Source of the DNA: Sapria himalayana
Taxonomy: Eukaryota > Streptophyta > Magnoliopsida > Malpighiales > Rafflesiaceae
DNA: 64,000 bases
Assembly: GCA_029783825.1 (NCBI GenBank)
Contig: JAREIK010017820.1
Location: 2,057,001 to 2,121,000, forward strand
Direction of reading: 5' to 3'
In this document: piece by piece, positions 49,447 to 61,440 of the stretch
How positions within the stretch are numbered: the first letter of the stretch is position 1
Layout: each line of letters begins with the position of its first letter
Notes under the pieces: model-generated
What the model saw: only the letters and a program-made list of their open reading frames with translations
The model's database searches: none
Told to the model about the DNA's origin: nothing
Position numbers and translations under genes: made by a program

Positions 49447-50215
49447 GTCAAAAGTGACGGGCTGGTTTTTTTGGGCCAACCTGGGCTGGCGTGATTCTGT
49501 GAAGATTAGGCCATGCATGAGCCCGCAGTCCAAAAACTACAAAGTTTAGCCCATTTCAGCCTGGTTCGGGTCATGACATAACGCTAATTTTAAAAAAAAT
49601 TAGGTTTCAGGTTGCACGGCTGCACCAAGCCGTGCCGTAGAAATGCCGTCGCCCTTTCAGGGCTTGGCAAGCCTCACCCGTCAAGCGTTGGCTCGTGTCC
49701 ACGCTCATTGCATGTTCACACGAGCCGTTAGAGATGTCAACCAAGTCCAGTCCGGCTCGAGGCACGGCACGTTTAGGCCGTGCCTGATCTGGTCCGACAC
49801 GGTAATTTCCCGTGACCGGGCTCGTGCCCGGCCCGGCACGGTTACGTGCCGATCCTAATTTTTTTTAAAAAAATTAGGGTTAAAAGGCGCAGAAACCCTA
49901 ATTTTTTAAAAATTAGGGTTTCGGGGGCGCCCAAATCCTAATATTTTTTAAAATTAGGGGTTCGGCGCGATGGCACACGCCGAAATCCTAATTTTTTTTT
50001 AATTAAAGGTTCGGCCCAACTGGGCCGAACCCGACGAATCTTGCCGCTGGCCCGTGCAAGGCTGAACTCCACAAAACCGTGTCGTGCCTGGCTCAACACA
50101 AAAGCACAGTCGAGCCTGAAAAAAATGAGCCGAGCCAGCCCGGCACATCCCGTTTGACACCTCTACGTGCCGTGCCCATTTGCCAGGCACGGCATGACAA
50201 GCCGAGCCTGGCAAA
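49447..50215. mobile_element. GC-rich element (outer) carrying a nested family B insertion
   Basis: GC-rich wording (cgggctgg, gggccaacctgggctggcg) starts about 49455, is interrupted by the complete family B copy at 49729-50165, and continues to about 50215 with gtgcccatttgccaggcacggc. The two outer halves fit one element of related composition. Its own ends are not clear. Confidence 0.65.
49729..50165 (-). mobile_element. GC-rich non-autonomous TIR element (family B, nested copy), 437 bp
   Basis: Begins TAGAGATGTCAACC and ends GTTTGACACCTCTA. Flanks CGAGCCGT (49721-49728) and CGTGCCGT (50166-50173) fit an 8-bp duplication with one change. The interior has four ccctaattttttt modules alternating with ttcgg words, in the same orientation as the copy at 21666. 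Confidence 0.82.
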
Positions 50216-51750
50216 TTAATCTAACTTGTATTATCAAATATAAATTTTAATATTGCTTTAAGATAATCTTAGTAAATTTTTTATATTTTAAAATATAAAA
50301 AAAATAAATTTTCTTCTAGCTTGTATTATCAAATTAATTATGTGATACTTAAATCTAACATAAAAATATCACTTAAGATTTCATTTCTAATGATTATGAG
50401 AAAAATGTAAATAACAACATTATTATTTATAAAATTATTAAATATTATACTAAATATCATATTTATTAAAAATTCATATCATAGACTCATATATGACTGA
50501 AATATCATGAGAATATAAAATCTCAGAAAAACCAAATTTTTTATTTAATTTTTACTTAAAATAAATATAGTGTATGGTAAGACATATATAATTAAAGTAT
50601 CGTCATGACTAATTCAGATATCAAATATCACGGACAACACTCTAATATATTCTTAAATTCATTAATTATTAATTATTTTTTAATTTAAAATATTTTATTA
50701 TATCATTCTTATTGGCAAACTTTAAAATTATAGAATAACCAAGCTTTAAGTATGTTTGCACTATAATAAATACTTTAAGATCATTTAAAAATATAAATAT
50801 AATAGTCATGTTAATAATCAATTTTGTTATACATTCTCTCTAAAGCTAAATCTCGTAAATGAAAGAGAACAATAAACTTAAAATTGATTTAACTTCAAAG
50901 ACTCAACTACTAATTTGGATTTATCTGAGATTCAATACATCACATTTCTCGATACATTAATTGGCATGTCTCTTAAGATGATCAATATCACCAGTACTAT
51001 TTTATGTATATATTTTTTATTTTAAAATACATCAAGATTACTGACATTCATTTTATTTTAGGTTTCTTAAACAAAAAGGTCAAGATCATAAGAGAAATTA
51101 AATTTTTACCTCATACATTTCAATCAAGTTGTTATTATCTATATCTTAATCTAATTTATATTTATAAAATTCATTATTTATTTTTTTTAATTACAACATT
51201 TGACTAAAAAAAACAAAAAGTCTTTTAAAAATTTTACTAATTATTTTATTTATTTATTAATCTATTAATTAATAAGACAAATTCTAACACAAATGTAATG
51301 TGTACATTAATTTTATGTTTGTAGTATACATACTTTAGATATTCTCTCATTTTCTAGAGCCTTGCAATCGATGCTCATCACCAAAAAAACATTGATGCTC
51401 CATATTATTTTAAATACAAATTATTAAAAAAATTACCACAAAATTACACAAACACAATTTTGAGCAATGAAAGAAGAAGGGAACAAAAGAGCTTACAAAG
51501 AGCTTACAATTAGCTATAGAAATCAAAATATATCAATATACTATTTATTTATAAAATTATGATAAAAAAAAGTTTTTTAATAATAACTAGGCAAAAATCA
51601 TACAACCAATAGATTTCTATCATTGAACAATTAGATCTAATTCGACAAGACAAATTTTTAACTATTTTAAAATTTTTTTTATTATGTCAAACATGCATGA
51701 GGAGGAAAGCATATGTCATTGTCCTTGTCAAGGAGCCCAAATGGCGGAAT
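50216..51750. other. AT-rich sequence, nothing recognised
   Basis: Part of the pseudogene intron; open frames are short and AT-driven. No element ends or coding blocks seen. Confidence 0.6.
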
Positions 51751-51764
51751 CCAAATTAAAGAGT

Positions 51765-52352
51765 TAATTAGGTCGAGTGGCCTAAGCACAACACAAGGCA
51801 CAATATGATTCAATCATGACTAGCAAGACACAAGGTACAACATGATTCAATCATTACAAGCACGACACAGCCTGATTCGAAGTCATGCTTGAGCATTCTA
51901 TGGACCAGCCTGGAACATGGGTCAGGCCATGTCGAGCCAAAATTAATAGCATGTGAGACGCGATACATCACAACCAAGCATGATGACTCAAGCGGGCAAG
52001 TTTTGGCCCAATTGACCAAATAAATTAGCCTAATCCTGACCCAAGTTAGCCAAGAATGAATAGGCTAACCTTGCCTGAATCCAGGCTAGCCTAAAACGAA
52101 CCAAGCTAGCCTTGAATTAAATGAGCTAACCTATAATAAACACAAACTATCCTTGAATGAAATGGGCCAACCTGGTCAGGCCTAACCTTACCTAAGAAGA
52201 TGCATCATGACCTGATAAGATTAGGCCAAAACATGTGCCAACAAGCTATGTTGAGCTAACCAATTTTAAAGTCATGCTAGCACAACATGATGGCCCAAAC
52301 AAGCCTAAAAAATGAGTCATGTCAGCATAGCACGGCCTATTTGACACCTCTA
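51765..52352. mobile_element. Repeat element with GGCTAGCCT-type wording, right end as in family B
   Basis: Ends TATTTGACACCTCTA at 52352, like the family B terminus. The interior repeats gctagcctt/ggctaacct and catgattcaatcatga words rather than GGCCCGG. The left end is not placed. Similar wording occurs at 54100-54290, 55795-56100, 62150-62330 and 63910-64000, marking a related dispersed family. Confidence 0.5.
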
Positions 52353-52399
52353 ATCCAAACCGGCAAAAAATAAATAAATCTTAATGATTACTTTTTAAA

Positions 52400-52595
52400 A
52401 AATAATCTATGTTACAAGTCATGCCAACGTACCAAGCACAGAGGTCACCATGACATGACTCGTAGCATGTGCCGACATAACCAAAGTCCTGGCATGGCTC
52501 TGACCCATGATGTACCAAGTCAGGCACGGCTAAATCAAAATGTGCTTCATGCCTTGCCCGAGCTACCCGACCCACTTAATACCTCTAATATACAA
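52400..52595. mobile_element. Small fragment related to family B
   Basis: Contains gtcatgccaacgtaccaagc, cctggcatggctctgaccca and ends cccacttaatacctctaat, a mutated form of the family terminus. Too short and degraded to bound. Confidence 0.4.
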
Positions 52596-52649
52596 TTCCC
52601 ACTATGAATAAGTTGTTGGATGAATATCATGGTAGCTAGTATTTCACAA

Positions 52650-53870
52650 AATAAGACATGAGACATAGAATTCATGATGGCCACTTTGATTTTTTTGATA
52701 TGTTGTTCAAAAAAATTAGACATATAAGCAACTCGACCACATTTCAATCCTTAATGAATAAGGTACTTCAGTCTTACCTTGAAAATTTGTTTCAATATTC
52801 TTTGCTTATATTTGTGTTTACAATAAAACATAGAACATGTGCAACAGCTGAGAAATCTTTTTGATCTACATGTCAATAGAAACTCTTCCTTGAACAATTA
52901 TGTGGGTCATGTCATCAATGACAAGTGGATAATAGTGGACTCCTAGAATTAAGTGATTAATGAATGATCGACCCCAATTCCACTAATGCTCCATGTGAGT
53001 TTCTCAGTTTAACATAATATTATCATTAATTTATACAAAATTATGACATGATGATTTCCCCATTAAGCATCATACTAAGAAAAATTGTATTTAATTTGAA
53101 CAAAAATACTAACATGACTTCTCCATCATTCAAGTTATGCAATTGACTAACTTTCATCTTGAGTTTATTGTTGAATATAAATGTGATGCATCAAGAATTG
53201 TAAGTGATATTATTTTACATCAAGAAAAACACCCAATTGCTTTTATTCCTTTATAAACTAGTTGGTCCACATTTGACATTGCATGATGTAAATTCGAACA
53301 CATTCCGTTAGCTAAAATAATCCAACACTGGAGGCCATACTTGTGGGGAAGATCATTTGTTGTCAATATCGATCATTATCGCTTGCGTATTGGATGGAGG
53401 AGCAGCTTGTTACACCTCCCCCATGACAATGGGCTACTAAGCTGCTTGGGTTTGATTTTTGAGTGGATTTCAAGGCGGGATCTTTCAATTGCATTGGGTC
53501 TAGGCATGAAGAGGACACTATGCTTCTCTGTGGAAGTAGGCATCCTCCAGTTATCTTTCAATTTCATTCCTTACATGAATTACTAGAATTTATTGTTAGT
53601 GACATTTGGAGGGAATTGTTTTGGTTGAGTAAGAGCATCTTAGACTTCACTTATTTTTACCATCCTCAATCGGATTGTCAAACTCAAATGGCGGATCGAA
53701 CTACTAAAATGTATCTCCGTTGCATTGTTGAGGGTGAATTGAGATGGTAGGTTGATTAGCTTCCTTTGAACGAGTATTGTCATAACACCATTCTGAATTG
53801 TCACACTCAATCTACCAATGTTCCCTCTTTGCCACCTTTGAAGGGTGATAAAAACATTCCCCAACCTCTA
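52650..53870 (+). pseudogene. Ty3/gypsy polyprotein remnant: RT, RNase H, integrase
   Basis: + strand blocks in family order. RT: TTFQSLMNKVLQSYLENLFQ (52737-52796), the usual TFQxLMNxVFxPYL wording. RNase H: FIVEYKCDASR, ILHQEKHPIAF and IQHWRPYLWGRSFVVNIDHY (53165-53372). Integrase: SDIWRELFWLSKS, FTYFYHPQSDCQTQMADRTT and MYLRCIVEGELRW (53600-53750). The RT active-site YxDD is not seen, stops fall between blocks, and no LTRs were identified. It lies in the 13.5-kb intron of the CDC48C-like pseudogene, opposite in strand. Confidence 0.85.
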
Positions 53871-54207
53871 CCTACTATCTGTTCAATAAAATTATTTTAT
53901 TGAAATTATTTTTATTTCAACTTAAGAAAGAGCAAAAAAGAATTGATAATCTCTAACAAATGATTAAGGACTTTAATTGATTGACATTTCATGAGTTACT
54001 ATTTGTAGGCTCAATAACATAGGTAGCTTGATGTACTAATATACACTTAGAGGTGGAAAACATGCCATTTATAAGGCCGAGAAAGAAATTAGGGCATCCT
54101 AGAACAGCCTGCTGGCCCAAGGGCATAAAGGAGGATGCCAAGTTGTTCCGGGGCAGATTCAACCCAGGTTAAAACCCAGCACACAGCTAACCCAGGCTGC
54201 CAAAGCT

Positions 54208-57200
54208 AATCCTAAGGGCTAGGACAGGAGTTGCAGCTGGCCTAGCCTTAGAGTCCAGGTCCCCAAGTCTAGTCGAGCTCAAGCCCACCTCTCTCATCAC
54301 TAAGGTGATTTTCTAATCTAAAGGGTGTACTGCAAACTAATCATATGCTCTCTAGGCTCTGTCATTACTGCCTAGTTCATTGTATGCAAATACAACTCTT
54401 AACGACCTATAAAACTAACAAAATAAAAATTGTAAAATAAAAAAAAATAATTAACAAAATAATTTTGGTGGTACTTGGCATTTAACCCAGCCATGATGAT
54501 AATGCATTCAGGTGTGGCATCATTCATTATATTATTTCTAAATAAAATAATAATAAAATTTTATAAGATACGATATTCTATTAGTTATCCTGTTATATTT
54601 GATTGAATGCTGAGAATATTTAAGAAATATAAGAAACAGAATAAAATATATAATATAATATTTAATAATACTTTAAATAATATCATAATAAATATTTTCA
54701 TTATAATTATTAGAGAATATCCCTTAATTAAGATTTTTTATGTTAAACATAGATATTACATAAACATAAAAATATAAGATGACTTTTAATAATTTTGTTC
54801 ATATTAAAATATATATATAATACATTAAAACATATTAAATTATCTAAACAATACAAAATTTTTACAGTATGCAATCATTAAAATTTAAACTTAAAAAAAA
54901 ATTACAACTACTTATCAAATACAATTAGAATTCCAGATATATTATTAAATTCATGTATTAATTATTGACATATAATATCTTAATTCATTAATAATAAAAA
55001 AATAAATTAATAATTAACAAATCGATATCAAACTTTGAATATATGATTTTTCTTTTGAAAATACACATATTTTATGATATGAAAAATATGTGTTTGTCTG
55101 TATATACTCACATATCATATATTATACTTAGGTGCATATACAATTACGTAATATCTTTAACTAAGATAAAAAATATTCATTTTTAGGGAGCATAATGATT
55201 GAGATAGTAAAAAAATATAATTTAAATCTTAATCTTTAATTATATCTCTTTATTACATAGTTGTCTATATGAATCCTATGATAAAAATAATATCAAATTT
55301 ATATACCTGCATGAACTAACTACAAAAATCATATATTACAAATATTATCCTAATTATTATGAAAATAATTAGAATTATTTTAATGATCTTGTGAAGGAGG
55401 AGAACGATATAATATTCGAAGAGAATAAAATTCTTATTTAGTTAGCTAGAAAATAATAATGATAAATTCATTAAATATGAATGAGTTGTCTAGATAGGAT
55501 AACTAGATTATAACCAATATTATTGAAAATTTATTTTACTTACAAAATAAAGAAAATACAGAAAAAAAACCTTTGGGATAAAATCCAAAACTATAAGTAA
55601 ATAATAATAAATACGAAAATAATAAAATTGAGATATTAAGTTGTGATAATCCGAATTAAACAGAATAATATTATTATACTAGTAGCTAGCATTGCCCTAA
55701 GACAAATTCATATTCATATAAATTACATTTTCATTTTCAATACTAAATATAAAAGGCTTTAAAAATTTTATACTCACACATAAAATAAGGCCTATATCTA
55801 GATAGATGAATTGGGATGTCTAGCCCAACCAACATCCCAAAGACTAGAACCAAACTAGATAGCCATGCCAGCCACCAATGCTAGCCCATAGAATAGGCTA
55901 GGGCAAGCATGAGCAATAGCACTTGCCCCTGCGATCAAGCTATAAGCTACAATTAACCCAAGCAAGCCTAAGTTTGCCGTGTGCCTAGCCTAGTCATGTT
56001 GAATTTTTACACAAGTCAAACTCAACTTGACAAGCCTCATTATGTACCAGAACCAATAGGCTATGTAGCTAAGCTATTTAAAATGCTTGGGTTGTCTTGC
56101 TAGCGACATAACCATGTTGGGCTTCTTATTTATTTAGTCAAGTTGTATCTACCCAACACTGCGAATTTATTATATTAACATATATACATTAAATTTTGAT
56201 CTACATCTAGGACAAGAATTTCTAAGAAAAAATAAATAAATAAATCATACCTTTATTAGAAGTTGTCTTAATATAGAATAATACTATTCTCATATATATT
56301 GATAATTATGTCTTAATATAATAATAAGTATCCTAAACTAAAATGATAGAACTTAAGTAGGAGACTTATCATATACAAATTGTACTTTAGAAATAAGATT
56401 GTTGATAATATTAATCTCTATTAGACAAAATACTAAAATGAGAGCATTATGCATTAGGTATAAACCTCTATGACCTCTATAGTACTCCAATCTAACTTAG
56501 CTTTGTTTGTAATATGCCTTGATTCGTTTTATTTATAATTGATATTTCCTTGATTGATAAAACTATTTTTATTCTAGATTAAAATTTAAAAAAGATAACT
56601 GATTAGAAATATTAATATTAAGAGAATTTATTTTAAAAATTTAAAATATATGTATACATACACACACAGATACACACACACACACATATATATTAAATGA
56701 ATAAGTTTAGTCTTGGATAATACTAAGTGAATTAGCTTAATTGAAATTTAAAATATCAAAATCTCAAAATATAATATTTTGGATATATAAGATCTATAAT
56801 TCAATATTTTTACCCCATTAATAAATATATATATAAATAATTAAAATTGATAGAAAAAAATAAAAAATAATATTAGAATCTTATGTAAATAAATATATAT
56901 TACATTATAAAATATTATTAAATAATTATTTAACAAATCATATATTTTATTAGAAATACTAAACTATTAGAAAATAAAATACTCAACACAATAATATCAA
57001 AGTTACATGTGATAAAATTAATATCCATGCGTAATTTTAATTATTAGAAATAAAAAAATTAAAAATATGATGGCACAATACCTATTAAAAATAAAATTTG
57101 ATAAACATGTCAAGTGTAATTTAATCATATAAAAATAAGATTAAGACACATGTATTAAGAAATATTTATATAATAGATTAATAGATAAACAAGAAATAAA

Positions 57201-58871
57201 TTATTAAAAACATAGATATATTAAGATATATTAAAATATTATTTACTTGAAAAACTAAAATTTATATACAAAAAATATGACAATATCAAGAATAAACTTT
57301 GATTAATGATCAAAAGATTTAATCAAAATTTTATACTTTTAATGACACATGCAGGAGCAAAGCAAGTAAAATATGAACATGTATTTTATATAAATATATA
57401 TATATTCAATGTTGCATTTTACAATATGCAATTAAAATCAAGTTATTTGATGCAAGTATGAACAATTAATATAAAAAAATACATGTAATAAGCCCGCTCC
57501 TACAAAAGAGGATAATGCAGAATTTTGACCTTATATTACCTCAAAATTAGCCATTGACATGCAGCCCATTTACATTTCATCAGATGACGACGGTCTCTTC
57601 TACAGGTCCTTTATGTCTTCTGATGTTAAATATTCATTAAGAATATCAATCTTTCTTTGAGTAAAAATTATTTTCAAGTAAAGATAATCAGCATTGTTAA
57701 CCAGAGCAAACAAATCAGCTCCCACAAACCCTGGAGCTGACATGGCTATCTGCAAAAGATCAAGAGAACCTTCTAGATTGTATTTTCTGGTGAGCAAAGT
57801 TAAAATTCAAACCTTATTATCCTCATCTGGAATGCCTAATTTAATCTCACGATCAAATCATCCAGGCCTTCTTAATTCAGGATCAATGGCTTCCACCATA
57901 TTGGTAGCTATAATTACAAGAACATACCTTTGTCTTGCATTAAAATATCTAAATGCAAATTGTTCAAATGTGTGTACATATTCATGAATGTCATCAATTG
58001 TATCACAATCATATGCTCCATCTCCCTCTGTAAATTTTCTCTTTTTGAGGAGATGACATCACTTTTATCAATGAATACCATAGATGGCGCATTCTTGTAT
58101 GCTTTGGCAAAAATCTGACGAATATTTTCTTCGAACGCACAAAATGTTCATCAAATTAACAAAAAAAAGACGGCAAAAATTAAAGAGATATAAAATGCTA
58201 CGGTGAGTTCCTGATTATTCTTTACACTGACTCAGACATAGATGGCTAGTAGTAATAATTTTTTCTCACCGAAACCTATACACATACACAAGAATAATTA
58301 AAAACAATAAGACCGTGACAACGCTAGACTACAATTGCAAATCACTCCGACTAAGAATTAGGAAGCATGCAGCATGCTAGTACCTCAAAACTTAAGCTTA
58401 TTTTGAAAACAAAACAAGCCTAAATGTCTACAACATCTTATTCTTTAAGCCCACTTAAACCTCAACTATCTTCAGTTAGGGTCATATTTTAGACCAAAAT
58501 AGTTTTTATGGTACTAATTATTGACAAACAGGTGGATAAGGAGTTGAAATTTCTCACCTGATATGCCGAAAACAATGTTGGTAGCAGAAATTTTATAAAA
58601 TGGAACCCCAATCTCGTTGGCAATGGCATGTGCCAATTTAATCTTCCAACAACCAGGAGGCCCACAGAGTAAAATATCACATATGAGTTTCACTAACAGC
58701 TGATTTAGGATATTTTATTGATGCGATGGCATCAACACATCCATCTTCAGTATTTGTCACCACCTTTATTCTTTCCTCCATGATCATAGAATCCTCTTTG
58801 GTATTCTCGTTGTTTTCTTCAATTCTATCTGAATTTTTCATCAACATCCATCTCGATAATCTCTTCCTAGC
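54208..58871 (-). repeat. Left arm of a very long inverted repeat
   Basis: Read on the - strand, this arm aligns by eye along its length with the + strand of 59181-64000. Checkpoints: 57240-57540 with 60600-60840 (both have tgcatcaaataacttgatt), 56690-56800 with 61325-61430 (both have ccaaaatattatattttgag), 55790-56130 with 62030-62390, and 54208-54430 with 63785-64000 (both have tgcatacaatgaacta). Identity looks roughly 80-85% by eye, with indels. The arm may go on to the left, since its partner is cut by the window end. Confidence 0.88.
57540..58730 (-). pseudogene. CDC48C-like D1 ATPase domain, left copy (broken)
   Basis: Blocks: VKLICDILLCGPPGCWKIKL with a damaged Walker A (Trp for Gly; 58700-58635), AHAIANEIGVPFYKISATN, ENIRQIFAKAYKNAPSMVF then IDKSD for the Walker B IDEID (58130-58060), REMEHMIVIQLMTF, EAIDPELRRPG then a stop, IKLGIPDEDNK, and LTRKYNLEGSLDLLQIAMSA, PGFVGADLFALVNNA (57797-57700), ending DEM(stop)MGCMSMANFE at 57540. 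Intron edges with GTGAGA (after 58558) and GTTTGA are still visible. This piece leads by splice-site position into the D2 block at 44041. Confidence 0.9.
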
Positions 58872-59040
58872 GTTGAGGGTGACAAGATTGAGGGCAAGTT
58901 TTGATTAACGAGTCTTGTCAACTTTCGTCCTCGCAAACGACAATACTCAGGAAGGAGCTCGGTGAGTTGGCAAAGGATATCACCTGTTGTTGAGTATCGT
59001 GTGGTCAGTGATCGGAATGACGCCAGAGCATTATCTGATT
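58730..59040 (-). pseudogene. N-terminal piece of the CDC48C-like pseudogene at the centre of the inverted repeat
   Basis: On the - strand about 59024-58885 reads ALASFRSLTTRYSTTGDILC, then ELLPEYCRLRGRKLTRLVNQ, which fits the N-terminal helical block of plant CDC48C/NVL proteins (DDIxxHLR...YRxxKRxxLTRLVQ-like). A Glu/Asn-rich linker (RIEENNENTKEDSMIMEERI) follows in another frame near 58835-58770. A TAG lies upstream in frame. Most of this N-terminal block lies in the unpaired centre of the inverted repeat. Confidence 0.6.
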
Positions 59041-59180
59041 TCTACGCAAACATCCAGCGCTTATTCTACTTCCCGTTCCCATTTTCGCCATTCCTTTGGT
59101 GCTCCCTACCGGCGCAGAATCTTTAGGCACTTTCCATTCTATACTACTTGAGGGGAGGGCATGGGGGTACAAGCCTACAC
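58872..59180. other. Unpaired centre (loop) of the inverted repeat, about 0.3 kb
   Basis: Between the last alignable positions of the two arms (gagattatcgagatgga on the left, read on -; gagataagcaagatgga on the right). The boundaries are by eye and could move by tens of bases. It holds the N-terminal pseudogene block. Confidence 0.6.
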
Positions 59181-59317
59181 GAAGAGATAAGCAAGATGGA
59201 AGTTACTGTCAATGCAAAAAATTCAGATAAAATTAAAAGAAAATTAATAAAAAATCAAAGAGGATTCGAAGATTATGAGGGAAAGAATAAAGGCGATGAG
59301 GAATACTGAAGATGGTA

Positions 59318-60600
59318 GTAACCAAAATGGTTGGTCATTGTTTAGTGATATCGGAAAACTAGGATCATTGCTAGAGCAATTAGAGAATTAGGTGTTGATG
59401 TCATTGTATCACTCTAACGTCCTAAATCGATGGGAGTGAAACTCATCCGCAATATTTTACTATGTGGGCCTACTGGTTGCGGGAAGACTGAATTAGCTCA
59501 AGCAATTGCCAACGAGATTGGGATTCCATTTTATAAAATTCCTATTACCGACATTAATTCCAGAATTTCATGTGAGAAATTAAACTCCTCATCCACTTGT
59601 TTGTCAATAACCAGTACGCACAAAGACTAGTTTGGTCCCAAAAAAAGACCGCAACCAAAGATAGTTGAAGAAGAAGTGACATTAACAAACAAGCTGTTAT
59701 AAACATCTAGGATGATTTCATTTCCAAAATAAACTCAAGTTTTGAGATACTAATATGTGGCATGCATCCTAATTTTTAGTGGAAGCGATTTACAATTATA
59801 GTCTAGCATTGCCATGGTCTCCTTGTTTTTAATTACCCGTGTGTATGAGTATAAGTCCCAGTGAGAAAAAATTATCACTCCTCACCATCTATGTTTGAGT
59901 CAGTGTCAAGAACAATCCGGAAATCACTACGCCATTTCATCTCTCTTTAATTTTCGCTGTCTTTTTTTTTTGTTAATTTGAAGAAATTTAGGTACGTCCG
60001 AAGAAAACAATCGTCGGTTTTTTGCCAAAGCATCCAAAAATATACCATCTTTGATATTCATTGATGAAATTGATGTCATCGCCTCAAAAAAAAAATTTAC
60101 AGATCAAAATGAAGCGCAGGATCGTGATACAATTGATGACATGCATTGATGAGTGCACACATTTGAATAGTATGCATTCAAATATTTCCAATGCAAGACA
60201 AGGGAATGTTCTTGTAATTGGAGCTACCAACAGGGCTGAAGCCATTGATCCTGAATTAAGAAGGCTTGGACTATTTGATCATGAGATTAAATTAGGCATT
60301 CAAGATGAAAATGATAGGATTGGAATTCTAACTGTGCTCACCAGAAAATACAATCTAGAAGATTCTCTTTATCTTTTACAGATAGCCAGGTCAGCTCCAA
60401 GATTTGTGGGAGCTAATCTGAATGCTCTGGTTAACAATGCTGGTTATCTTGCTATGAAAATAATTTTCACACAAAGAAAAACTAAAGATTCTTAATGAAT
60501 ATTCAACATCAGATGACAAAGAAACTATGAAAGAAACAGCTGTCATCTGATAAAATAAAAATGATCTGCATGTCAATGACTAATTTTGAGGTAATATAAG
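59318..60600 (+). pseudogene. CDC48C-like D1 ATPase domain, right (inverted) copy
   Basis: Blocks on the + strand: FSDIGKLGSLLEQLEN then stops (59340-59390), VKLIRNILLCGPTGCGKTEL with an intact Walker A (59432-59492), AQAIANEIGIPFYKIPITD, then an intron beginning GTGAGA, then FAKASKNIPSLIFIDEIDVI with an intact Walker B (60020-60081), a frameshift in the following K run, and RRIVIQLMTCIDE, NVLVIGATNRAEAIDPELRR, IKLGIQDENDR, LTRKYNLEDSLYLLQIARSA, RFVGANLNALVNNAGYLAMK (60112-60460). The donor gag|gtaatataag near 60590 is shared with the left copy. No D2 domain follows inside the window. Confidence 0.88.
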
Positions 60601-61415
60601 ACCAAAACTCTACATTATCCTATTTTGTAGGAGCCAGCTTATCACATGTACTTTTTTATTTTAATTGTTGGAAATTGCATCAAATAACTTGATTTGAAGA
60701 GCATGTTGTGAAATTCAATATTGATTTTTAATATATATAATACATGTTCAAATTTTACTTTGTATGTTCCTACATGTGTCATTAAAAATAATAAAATTTT
60801 GATTAAATTATTTGATTATTTGTCAAAGTTCATTCTAGATATTATCATATTTTTTTTATATAAATTTTTGTTTTTCTAGAATATAATATTTTAATATATC
60901 TTAATATATCTAAATTTTTAATAATTTATTTCTTGTTTATATATTAATTTATTGGTATAAATATTTTTTAATACATGAGTCTAGTCTTATTTTTTCATTA
61001 TTAAATAACACTTGTATTGTATATCAAATTTTATTTTCTATAGGCATGGTGCCATAATATATTTAATTTTTTTTCTAATATTTTAAATCACACGTGCATA
61101 TTAATTTTATCACAAGCAGCTTTGATATTATTAAAGTGAGTATTTTATTTTCTAAAGTTTGATATTTTAAATAAAAAATATGATTTGTTAATAATTATAA
61201 AATAAAATTTTTTAATGTAATATGTATTTTTTTACATAAGATTTATGATGTTTTTTTTTCAATCAATTTTAATTGTATACTAAATATTTATTAATTAGGT
61301 AAAAATTTTGAATTATAAATATTATATATCCAAAATATTATATTTTGAGATTTTGATTTTTAAATTTAAATTAAGCTAATTCGCTTAACATTATTCAAGA
61401 CAAATTATGAATTTA

Positions 61416-61440
61416 ATATATATATATATATATATATATT
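61416..61440. repeat. (TA)n microsatellite in the right arm
   Basis: The equivalent place in the left arm (56650-56690) is a CA/TA run, so the simple repeat has diverged between arms. Confidence 0.8.
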
